A stretch of DNA of 19,246 bases, from NCBI GenBank assembly GCA_044448905.1, contig JBIOHJ010000060.1, positions 1-19,246 of the forward strand, read 5' to 3'. This stretch comes from JBIOHJ01 sp044448905 (GTDB lineage: Bacteria > Bacteroidota > Bacteroidia > AKYH767-A > OLB10). The notes beneath the pieces were generated by a model. The model was not told the DNA's origin and did no database searches. It worked only from the letters and a program-made list of their open reading frames with translations. The position numbers and the translations under genes were made by a program. Of this stretch, positions 1 to 6,180 are shown piece after piece (within the stretch, counting starts at the first letter, position 1; the number at the start of each line of letters is the position of its first letter).

Positions 1-1781
1 ACAACTAAGTAATCCATTTCAGTGCGCATAAAGCAACGATATGCATCTTCGGGAGTGCAAACTATCGGTTCACCACGCACATTAAAGCTAGTATTGACAA
101 TAACTCCATAGCCTGTACGTTTTTTAAATGCATCAATCAGCTTCCAGTAACGCGGGTTGGTCTCCTTATGCACCGTTTGGATGCGTGCCGAGAAATCAAT
201 GTGAGTAACAGCCGGTATATCCGAACGAAGGTAATACAATTTGTCTTTCAGGTTAAATCCGTTAAATCCTTCGGGTAATTTTTTTCTCCTGCTTTCAACC
301 ACAGGCTGCACCAATAGCATGTAAGGAGAGTTTCCTTCCTGGTCAAAATACGTTTTAGTGTCTTCAATCATCACCGAAGGCGCAAACGGACGGAATGATT
401 CGCGGTATTTGATTTTGAGGTTTAACTTTTTCTGCATTTCAGGATTGCGGGCATCGCCAATAATGCTACGCGCACCCAAAGCACGCGGGCCAAATTCCAT
501 TCGTCCCTGCACCCAGCCGATGGCTGCACCTTCGTCAATGTATTTAGCCACTTCGGTGCACAGTTCATCCACATTTTCAAAATACTTAAAAGGCGCTTTG
601 TATTTTTTTGAAATTAATTTTACATCGGCATCTGAAACTTCAGGACCGAGGTAGGAACCTTCTAACTCATCGGCATTACCCGAAAGCTTTCGTTCCTGCC
701 CGAAATAAATATAATAGGCTGCCTGTGCTGCCCCCAACGCACCACCCGCATCACCTGCTGCAGGCTGAATAAAAATGTTTTTAAAAATTCCGGAGTTCAG
801 CAATTTCCCGTTTGCAACGCAATTCAGCGCAACACCGCCAGCCATGCATAAATTATCAGAATTAGTAAGACGTTTTGCTTCCTGCGCCATTTTCAACATC
901 ACTTCCTCGGTAATCTGCTGTATAGCTAAACCAAGGTTGCAATGATGCTGCTGCAATTCGGTTTCGGAAGCCCTTCGCGGAAACCCGAATAACTTATTCC
1001 ACTTATCATCATGCACCATTCTTAAACCGGTTGCATAATTAAAATATTTTTGATTCAGCCAGATTGAACCGTCCTCTTTAATTTCAATCAGCTCACGTTT
1101 GATGATGTCAACAAATTTTTTCACCTTATCCGAAGCGGGATTTCCGTAAGGAGCAAGCCCCATCAGCTTATATTCGCCCGAATTAACCCTGAACCCGAGA
1201 AAATAAGTGAAAGCCGAATAGAGCAAACCCAATGAATGCGGAAATTTCAGTTCTTTATGAATGGTAATATCTTTTCCATCGCCATAACAGATGGAAGCTG
1301 TGGCAAATTCTCCAACACCATCAATGGTAAGTATAGCAGCCTTTTCAAACGGTGAGGGATAAAAAGCGCTTGCCGCATGTGATAAATGATGCTCAGGAAA
1401 TAGCAGCTTTAATTTCTTTGAATCATACTCGCTTATTTTTTTCAGCTCATCTTTTATTAATCTTTTCAAAAACATTTTTTCTTTTAACCATACCGGCATA
1501 GCTGTAATAAAAGAAGAAACTCCTTTCGGAGCAAAAGCATAATACGTTTCGAGAAGGCGCTCAAATTTTAATAGCGGCTTGTCATAAAAGGCAATCGCGT
1601 CCAGCTCATCAATTGTTGAACCCGAATACTCCAGGCAAAACTTTGCTGCGTTTACCGGGAAGTTGGGATCGTGTTTTTTACGGGTAAAGCGTTCTTCCTG
1701 CGCAGCGGCAATTATTTTTCCATCTTCGATGATGGCAGCAGCCGAGTCGTGATAGAAAGCCGATATACCAAGTATTTTCAT
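1..1781 (-). CDS. NodU/CmcH-family carbamoyltransferase, 3' end outside the window
   Basis: The reading frame is open from an ATG at 1781 to the left edge (593 codons seen); the stop lies outside the window. The protein begins MKILGISAFYHDSAAA, the classic start of this family. Visible motifs are HHLSH at residues 131-135 (metal-binding His residues of the Kae1-like domain), GGVALN at 315-320, MEFGPRALGAR at 428-438 and NTSFN at 563-567, the last two in the C-terminal carbamoyltransferase domain. The family uses carbamoyl phosphate and ATP to make carbamoyl-adenylate and transfers the carbamoyl group to a hydroxyl of a small molecule or glycan. The acceptor cannot be told from sequence. The protein is cytoplasmic, with no signal peptide. 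It lies 81 bp downstream of a response-regulator gene on the same strand and has its own good promoter candidate. Most of the usual ~600-residue length is present. Family assignment is firm; the substrate is unknown. Confidence 0.95.
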   Translation of the reverse strand, partial: MKILGISAFYHDSAAAIIEDGKIIAAAQEERFTRKKHDPNFPVNAAKFCLEYSGSTIDELDAIAFYDKPLLKFERLLETYYAFAPKGVSSFITAMPVWLKEKMFLKRLIKDELKKISEYDSKKLKLLFPEHHLSHAASAFYPSPFEKAAILTIDGVGEFATASICYGDGKDITIHKELKFPHSLGLLYSAFTYFLGFRVNSGEYKLMGLAPYGNPASDKVKKFVDIIKRELIEIKEDGSIWLNQKYFNYATGLRMVHDDKWNKLFGFPRRASETELQQHHCNLGLAIQQITEEVMLKMAQEAKRLTNSDNLCMAGGVALNCVANGKLLNSGIFKNIFIQPAAGDAGGALGAAQAAYYIYFGQERKLSGNADELEGSYLGPEVSDADVKLISKKYKAPFKYFENVDELCTEVAKYIDEGAAIGWVQGRMEFGPRALGARSIIGDARNPEMQKKLNLKIKYRESFRPFAPSVMIEDTKTYFDQEGNSPYMLLVQPVVESRRKKLPEGFNGFNLKDKLYYLRSDIPAVTHIDFSARIQTVHKETNPRYWKLIDAFKKRTGYGVIVNTSFNVRGEPIVCTPEDAYRCFMRTEMDYLV

Positions 1782-1802
1782 TCAGATAAAATTAAAAGGC
1801 TG

Positions 1803-1833
1803 CAAATATAAAATAATGTTTTCCGGGAGCAAA
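1803..1833 (-). promoter_or_regulatory. Bacteroidetes-type promoter for the carbamoyltransferase
   Basis: On the minus strand a TATATTTG box (1803-1810) fits the -7 consensus TAnnTTTG. A TTTG box (1830-1833) lies 19 bp upstream, the normal -33 spacing. Transcription would start near 1796, giving a leader of about 15 nt before the ATG at 1781. This is the best two-box match in the window and suggests the carbamoyltransferase can be expressed apart from folP and the response regulator. Confidence 0.6.
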
Positions 1834-1862
1834 AAAATACAATATAAAGTCCCGTAAATAAA

Positions 1863-2363
1863 TCAATCAACAATTTTCATGATAATGAACCCGATAAGTA
1901 CCGCAGCGAGTAAAATACCCAGCAACCGGTTAAAAAACTTTTGTGAGCCGAGATTTTTTTTCAGTTCGCCATGGGTAAGAATATTGGTGATTATAATTTC
2001 GAGGCGGTGAAAAGCATTATCGTTTTTTACAATATAATCGTATGCTCCGTATTTTATAGTGTTGACTGCAATTTCGGGTTTTTCTTCTGATGAAAGAAAA
2101 ATAACAGGCGTATCAGGAAACCTTTCTTTAACCTTTCTGAGAATCTGTAACCCGTTCATTGCATTTGGAATTATTGAATCAAGATGGTAATCGAGTACCA
2201 CTACATCGGGCTGAATATAAAATTCACTTAATGCCTCCTCACCGGTTTTATAGGTTGTAATCTTTGCAGCAGCGTATTTCTTCGTAATAAAATCCTTCAG
2301 CATTTCTGTCATGGTCGGATCATCGTCAATAATTGCAATCTTAAAATTCTGGTCGGTGTACAT
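1863..2363 (-). CDS. Single-domain response regulator with a C-terminal transmembrane helix
   Basis: 166 residues. A CheY-like receiver domain spans about residues 7-130. The acidic cluster DDD is at 13-15, the phospho-acceptor is Asp58 in VVVLDYH, the switch residues are Ser91/Ser92 and the conserved Lys is K113 in YIVKND. No DNA-binding or enzymatic output domain follows. Instead, after a short basic linker, residues 147-165 form a hydrophobic helix (LLGILLAAVLIGFIIMKIV) that should anchor the receiver on the inner face of the cytoplasmic membrane. No kinase is adjacent. The gene starts 42 bp after the folP stop and ends 81 bp before the carbamoyltransferase start, so it may be co-transcribed with folP or use its own weak promoter. 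Receiver assignment is certain; partner and output are unknown. A membrane-recruited phosphate sink or protein-interaction switch is inference. Confidence 0.9.
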   Translation of the reverse strand: MYTDQNFKIAIIDDDPTMTEMLKDFITKKYAAAKITTYKTGEEALSEFYIQPDVVVLDYHLDSIIPNAMNGLQILRKVKERFPDTPVIFLSSEEKPEIAVNTIKYGAYDYIVKNDNAFHRLEIIITNILTHGELKKNLGSQKFFNRLLGILLAAVLIGFIIMKIVD

Positions 2364-2381
2364 ACGCTTTGGTTACAATTT

Positions 2382-2389
2382 CAAAAGTA
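2382..2389 (-). promoter_or_regulatory. Possible -7 box for the response regulator
   Basis: TACTTTTG on the minus strand matches TAnnTTTG and lies 18 bp upstream of the ATG at 2363, within the 42-bp gap after folP. I see no TTTG box at the expected -33 distance, so this is a half-supported promoter. Confidence 0.35.
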
Positions 2390-2405
2390 AATAAAAAATT
2401 CATCA

Positions 2406-3260
2406 TCATTCCTGGGAATATTGCGTGAACAGAGTAACAGCTTCTACCGCTTCTTTCACATCATGCACCCGTAAGATTTTCGCTCCGTTCACTAGTGCAA
2501 TTGTGTTTAAAACGGTGGTCCCGTTCAAAGCATTTTCGGGAATTGTTTTCAAAACTTTATTGATCATTGATTTTCTGCTTATGCCAACAAGCACTGGACA
2601 ATCGAGCATTTTAAACAAAGAGAGATTCCGTAAAATTTCGTAGTTGTGCTTCGTTGTTTTTCCAAAGCCAAAGCCCGGATCAATAATGATATCATGAACT
2701 CCTGCTTTCCTTAGTTGAAAAATTCTTTTTTGAAAGAAATCAATCAGCTCTTTTACCACATCTTTATACACAGGTTTTTTTTGCATCGTTTGTGGTGTTC
2801 CTTTCATGTGCATGAGTATGTAGGGAACTTTTAATTCACCAACTGTCTGAAACATTTTTTTATCCATTTCTCCTCCCGAAATATCATTTACAATGGCTGC
2901 TCCTGCTTCAATAGCTTTAACCGCAACTATTGACCGGAAAGTATCTGCCGAAAAAACTGCTGTGGGAAACTTTTTAACCAGAGTTTTCATAGCGGGAATT
3001 AATCTTTCTATTTCCGTTTTGATGCTTACCGGTTTTGATCCGGGCCGTGTTGAAACAGCGCCCACATCAATAATTGCTGCGCCTTCGTTTAACATTTTCT
3101 CAACTTGCCCCAACATTTTCTTTTCTTCCATAAATTTGCCACCGTCAAAAAATGAATCAGGAGTAAGATTGAGAACACCCATAACTTTAGGTGTTGAAAG
3201 GTCAAGCAACTTGTCATTGCAATTCACGGTATATTCACTCCTGAATACTGAATCTTGCAC
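2406..3260 (-). CDS. folP: Dihydropteroate synthase
   Basis: 284 residues, normal length. It condenses 6-hydroxymethyl-7,8-dihydropterin diphosphate with p-aminobenzoate to give 7,8-dihydropteroate in folate synthesis, in the cytoplasm; this is the sulfonamide target. The TIM-barrel motifs appear in order: MGVLNLTPDSF (27-37, metal-binding Asn31), DVGAVSTRPGS (65-75), SADTF (104-108), NDISGG (125-130), DPGFGFGK (194-201), GISRKSM (226-232, pABA/phosphate Lys230) and RVHD (264-267). The start is a GTG at 3258-3260. No in-frame ATG exists before the core motif at residue 27, so a non-ATG start is required; the exact position of the first about 20 residues is less certain. It is divergent from the DUF1599 gene (79 bp apart) and is followed by the response regulator. 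Confidence 0.97.
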   Translation of the reverse strand: MQDSVFRSEYTVNCNDKLLDLSTPKVMGVLNLTPDSFFDGGKFMEEKKMLGQVEKMLNEGAAIIDVGAVSTRPGSKPVSIKTEIERLIPAMKTLVKKFPTAVFSADTFRSIVAVKAIEAGAAIVNDISGGEMDKKMFQTVGELKVPYILMHMKGTPQTMQKKPVYKDVVKELIDFFQKRIFQLRKAGVHDIIIDPGFGFGKTTKHNYEILRNLSLFKMLDCPVLVGISRKSMINKVLKTIPENALNGTTVLNTIALVNGAKILRVHDVKEAVEAVTLFTQYSQE

Positions 3261-3277
3261 GTTAAATGTGATATTTA

Positions 3278-3310
3278 CAAATTATCGAATAAAAACAAAT
3301 TTTCTCCAAA
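3278..3310 (-). promoter_or_regulatory. Weak promoter candidate for folP
   Basis: On the minus strand ATAATTTG (3278-3285) resembles a -7 box, and a TTTG lies at 3307-3310. The match is imperfect (one base short of TAnnTTTG spacing) and the box spacing is long. The divergent plus-strand promoter for the DUF1599 gene is not evident by eye. Confidence 0.25.
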
Positions 3311-3339
3311 CTTCGAACTAATAACTCCCGACTTTTCAC

Positions 3340-3876
3340 ATGTCCCAAACTTCCCTCCAATACAACAATGCTGTGACTTTCTGCAAAGATATATTTGTAA
3401 AGAAAATGAAAGATTACGGAAGCGCCTGGCGTATTTTACGCCTGAGCTCAATTACCGACCAGATTTATATTAAGGCACAGAGAATTCGGAGCATTGAAGA
3501 AAAAGGAATTCAAAAAGTAGAAGATGGAATAAAAGAAGAGTTTGCAGGAATAATTAATTATGCTGTGATTGCAACCATTCAGCTTGAGGAAGGGGTAAGT
3601 GCAAAACCTGATTTAAACCTTGATGAAGCGGTGAAGTATTTTGACAAGCATATTGCTTATGCGAAAAGCCTGATGGAAGATAAAAATCACGATTACGATG
3701 AAGCGTGGCGCAAGATGAGAGTGAGTTCAATGACCGATTTAATATTGATGAAGTTGCATCGCGTCAAGCAGATTGAAGATAACAAAGGCGAGACCATAAT
3801 ATCGGAAGGTATTGATGCCAATTATTATGATATTATTAATTACGCAGTGTTTGCGTTAATAAAGTTGGAGAAATAG
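3340..3876 (+). CDS. DUF1599 (Nmad1-like) protein with an internal duplication
   Basis: 178 residues made of two copies of one helical unit. Copy 1 is about residues 13-84 with KDYGSAWR at 24-31 and INYAV at 72-76. Copy 2 is about 105-178 with HDYDEAWR at 117-124 and IINYAV at 165-170. Both copies share the pattern (K/H)DY-x2-AWR-x-(L/M)R-x-SS-x-TD-x-I, followed by a basic segment and an acidic I-x2-YAV helix. This matches the DUF1599 family, which Pfam also lists as a nucleotide-modification-associated domain. No enzymatic activity is established to my knowledge. There is no signal peptide. The ATG at 3340 is preferred because family members begin a similar distance before the first KDYG motif. 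The gene lies 30 bp upstream of the BT_3928-family gene on the same strand, an arrangement common in Bacteroidetes, so the two are probably an operon. The conserved tandem duplication suggests a pseudo-dimer with two binding sites (inference). Confidence 0.88.
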   Translation: MSQTSLQYNNAVTFCKDIFVKKMKDYGSAWRILRLSSITDQIYIKAQRIRSIEEKGIQKVEDGIKEEFAGIINYAVIATIQLEEGVSAKPDLNLDEAVKYFDKHIAYAKSLMEDKNHDYDEAWRKMRVSSMTDLILMKLHRVKQIEDNKGETIISEGIDANYYDIINYAVFALIKLEK

Positions 3877-3903
3877 TTTAAAGTTCAAAGTTTAAAGTTT
3901 TTA
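3876..3903 (+). repeat. Four-unit degenerate heptanucleotide tandem repeat
   Basis: Four consecutive 7-bp units start at 3876, 3883, 3890 and 3897. Units 1 and 3 are GTTTAAA, unit 2 is GTTCAAA and unit 4 is GTTTTTA. They fill almost the whole 30-bp gap between the DUF1599 stop codon and the ATG of the BT_3928-family gene, so the array sits in the translation-initiation region of the second gene. The same GTT-led heptad pattern recurs in coding DNA at 13557-13683 and 14590-14716. Confidence 0.75.
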
Positions 3904-3906
3904 ATT

Positions 3907-5241
3907 ATGAAACATTTAATTACAGTTATCCGGATTCTTGTTGGCGCACTTTTTATTTTTTCCGGTTTCGTAAAAGCAATTGACCCGCTTGGGACCAGCT
4001 ACAAAATGCATGAATATTTTGCGGCATTCGGCTCACTTGGTTTCAATGCTTTCTGGGAATGGATGAATAATTTTTCCACACCATTTGCAGTCTTTATGAT
4101 TGTTATTGAAATAGGAGCGGGACTTGCATTGCTCACGGGATGGAAACCTAAGCTAACAGTTTGGATTTTATTTTTGATGACCATGTTTTTTACTTTGCTC
4201 ACCGGGTTTACATATTTATCGGGTTACTGTCCGAAAACCCCTTTCGCAATTCATTCTGTTGCATTAATTATTCTATGGATGGTGAGCGCAGCGAAATTTA
4301 ATTCCCCGAAAGGAAAAAAGGTTTTTTGGATTTCATTGATTCTTTCCTTTTCGTTTCTTGCTATGCTCAAATCGCCAGGATATTTCGGTTGTGATTTTAC
4401 CGAAACAAAAATGAAAGTAACCGATTGCGGTTGCTTTGGCGACTTTCTGAAATTAAAACCGTGGGAAACTTTTTGGAAGGATATTGTGCTTGATGTATTA
4501 ATTTTTATTCTTGTGACAGGCGTAAGGCACATCACACCCGTTGTTAAACCAAGGGCAAATAATGCGGTGGTTGCATTGGGAACTTTTGCATCGCTGATGT
4601 TTTGCTTTTCAAACTATGTGTGGGGATTGCCCGTAGTTGATTTTCGCCCTTATAAACCAGGAAATAACATACGTGAATTACGGCAGGCGCAAAAACCCGA
4701 AGTGCGGAAAATGCTTTTTATATATAAGAATAATAAGACAGGCGAGAATAAAAAATTTTCGGTTGATGACCTGAATAATTTAAATTATGATGAATGGGAA
4801 TTTGTTGATCGCATTGATAGCATTATTGATCCGGGCATTCCCGCTAAAATCAATAATTTGTTTATCAGCGATGAGCATGGAGAAGACGTAACCGAGAATT
4901 TGCTTTCTGATCCCAATTATTCAATGATGGTTGTGATTTATAAAATGGCAACCACAAATACCAAAGCAATCACTGAAAAATTAAATTCCCTAGCCGCGCA
5001 ATGCGAAAAAGCAGGAATTAACTTCTATGGAGTTTGTGGTGGCGATTTACCCGTTGATGCATTCCGGCACGAATTACAAACCGCTTATCCTTTTTATACT
5101 GCCGATGAAACTCCTCTTAAAACAATCATCCGATCAAACCCGGGACTGGTGCTTTTGAAAAATGGGGTTGTTATTGATATGTGGCACCATAAACATTTTC
5201 CCACTTTTGAAGAGGTGAATTCGAAGTATTTCAAAAAGTGA
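3907..5241 (+). CDS. BT_3928-family membrane protein: DoxX-like domain plus thioredoxin-like tail
   Basis: 444 residues. The N-terminal half is a polytopic DoxX/MauE-like membrane domain with hydrophobic segments at about 4-22, 60-78, 83-103, 113-129, 139-153, 190-206 and 219-237. The motif DCGCFGDFLKLKPW (173-186) just before the sixth segment is typical of this family; other cysteines are Cys108 and Cys162. After LPVVDFRPYKPG (241-252) comes a soluble portion. Its last 120 residues (about 325-444: VVIYKMAT..., NPGLVLLKNGVVIDMW) resemble a thioredoxin fold but lack a CXXC active site. A role in redox or cell-envelope chemistry is plausible from the family, but no substrate is known. It is probably co-transcribed with the DUF1599 gene. 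In many Bacteroidetes the next gene is tpiA; here the plus-strand run ends and a convergent cargo gene follows after 6 bp. Confidence 0.85.
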   Translation: MKHLITVIRILVGALFIFSGFVKAIDPLGTSYKMHEYFAAFGSLGFNAFWEWMNNFSTPFAVFMIVIEIGAGLALLTGWKPKLTVWILFLMTMFFTLLTGFTYLSGYCPKTPFAIHSVALIILWMVSAAKFNSPKGKKVFWISLILSFSFLAMLKSPGYFGCDFTETKMKVTDCGCFGDFLKLKPWETFWKDIVLDVLIFILVTGVRHITPVVKPRANNAVVALGTFASLMFCFSNYVWGLPVVDFRPYKPGNNIRELRQAQKPEVRKMLFIYKNNKTGENKKFSVDDLNNLNYDEWEFVDRIDSIIDPGIPAKINNLFISDEHGEDVTENLLSDPNYSMMVVIYKMATTNTKAITEKLNSLAAQCEKAGINFYGVCGGDLPVDAFRHELQTAYPFYTADETPLKTIIRSNPGLVLLKNGVVIDMWHHKHFPTFEEVNSKYFKK

Positions 5242-5247
5242 AAAGTA

Positions 5248-6129
5248 CTAGTGGCTTATCACAATCTTCTTTCTTACAACAATTCTATCCTGTTCAACAG
5301 AAATAAAATAAATTCCTGATGTAATATTTTTTACATCAATGACTGTTTCCTCTTCTGAGGTTTTTCTGTTTAATATATCTTTTCCTAACAAATTACTCAA
5401 AGTAACATTACTTGTTGAATTATTTTTCTGAGAAACGGTAATAACATCATTTGCCGGATTGGGATAAACATTAAATAAATTTTCTGAATTATAAGATTCA
5501 GATATTCCAACTGAACCATTACAAGTGCAGGGACCTATACAAATAGCAAACTCGTCAATGACATGTTCGTAACCGTTACCAACAGTTGCGCCTGAATTAA
5601 AAACAAACCGAAACTGAACAGTTGCATTTCCGCCTAAACTATCTAAAGATTTTGAAGCGTATTGACAAACAGATAAATAACCCGACCAGCCCGGTAAGTT
5701 TCCACCTGCCGTAATAAAAAAACTACTATACCAATTGGGTCCCGTTCCAGCACTACCAAGCAATGTCCACGTAATGCCATTGTCAATTGAATATTCCATT
5801 CTTGTTCCATCCTGGTATAATTCAGTCTGATATTTATGCCAGAAGCATAAGGTTGCAGTTGCTATTGATGTAAAATCAAATACAGGTGTATATAAAAAAG
5901 CTGTAGTATTCGGAAGAAAACTTGAATCAAGTCCTAAATCCCATGCCATGTTTCCAGAGCAGGCACCGGTATTTATTGTATCCCATTGCCAGGTGCATCC
6001 GGTATTACTTACAGCATACCAGCCCGTAGCGTTGTTTTCAAAATCATTGTAATAAGGAGGAATGATTTGCGCGGAAATAAAATGACAGAAAAAACAAATC
6101 AGGCATATTAATGTATAAATTTTATTCAT
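5248..6129 (-). CDS. Secreted T9SS cargo protein, short paralogue with one jelly-roll-like domain
   Basis: 293 residues. Signal peptide at 1-20 (MNKIYTLICLICFFCHFISA). Residues about 24-200 are a beta-rich module beginning YYNDFENNATGW and including DGTRMEYSIDNGITWTLLG and a VQFRFVFNSGATVG strand. This pattern resembles MAM/jelly-roll-like binding modules of Bacteroidetes secreted proteins. Residues about 218-293 are a type A T9SS sorting domain (VYPNPANDVITV ... SGIYFISVEQDRIVVRKKIVI). The protein is predicted to cross the inner membrane by Sec and the outer membrane by T9SS, then be released or anchored at the surface. Its N- and C-terminal modules closely match those of the 866-residue protein encoded 51 bp upstream on the same strand, so the two are tandem paralogues and probably one operon. 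No catalytic motif is recognised; a ligand-binding or adhesion role is a guess. Confidence 0.85.
   Translation of the reverse strand: MNKIYTLICLICFFCHFISAQIIPPYYNDFENNATGWYAVSNTGCTWQWDTINTGACSGNMAWDLGLDSSFLPNTTAFLYTPVFDFTSIATATLCFWHKYQTELYQDGTRMEYSIDNGITWTLLGSAGTGPNWYSSFFITAGGNLPGWSGYLSVCQYASKSLDSLGGNATVQFRFVFNSGATVGNGYEHVIDEFAICIGPCTCNGSVGISESYNSENLFNVYPNPANDVITVSQKNNSTSNVTLSNLLGKDILNRKTSEEETVIDVKNITSGIYFISVEQDRIVVRKKIVISH
5317..5338 (-). repeat. Inverted repeat within sorting-domain coding DNA (copy 1)
   Basis: TGATGTAA (5317-5324), a 6-nt spacer, then TTACATCA (5331-5338): perfect 8-bp arms inside the codons for DVKNITS. The surrounding 40 bp (5300-5339) match 6233-6272 of the neighbouring paralogue at 38 of 40 positions. 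Confidence 0.6.
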
Positions 6130-6180
6130 GGGATGATTTGTTTAGTTGTATATTCAACTCAACAGCCTACCGGTAAGAGA

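Noticed and set aside
358..654. A 98-codon plus-strand reading frame
   Set aside because: It is antisense to the carbamoyltransferase, whose conserved motifs occupy the minus strand throughout this stretch.
2893..3473. Plus-strand reading frames antisense to folP and a short frame starting at 3255
   Set aside because: The first is the shadow of folP. The second overlaps the DUF1599 gene in another frame and has no recognisable features.
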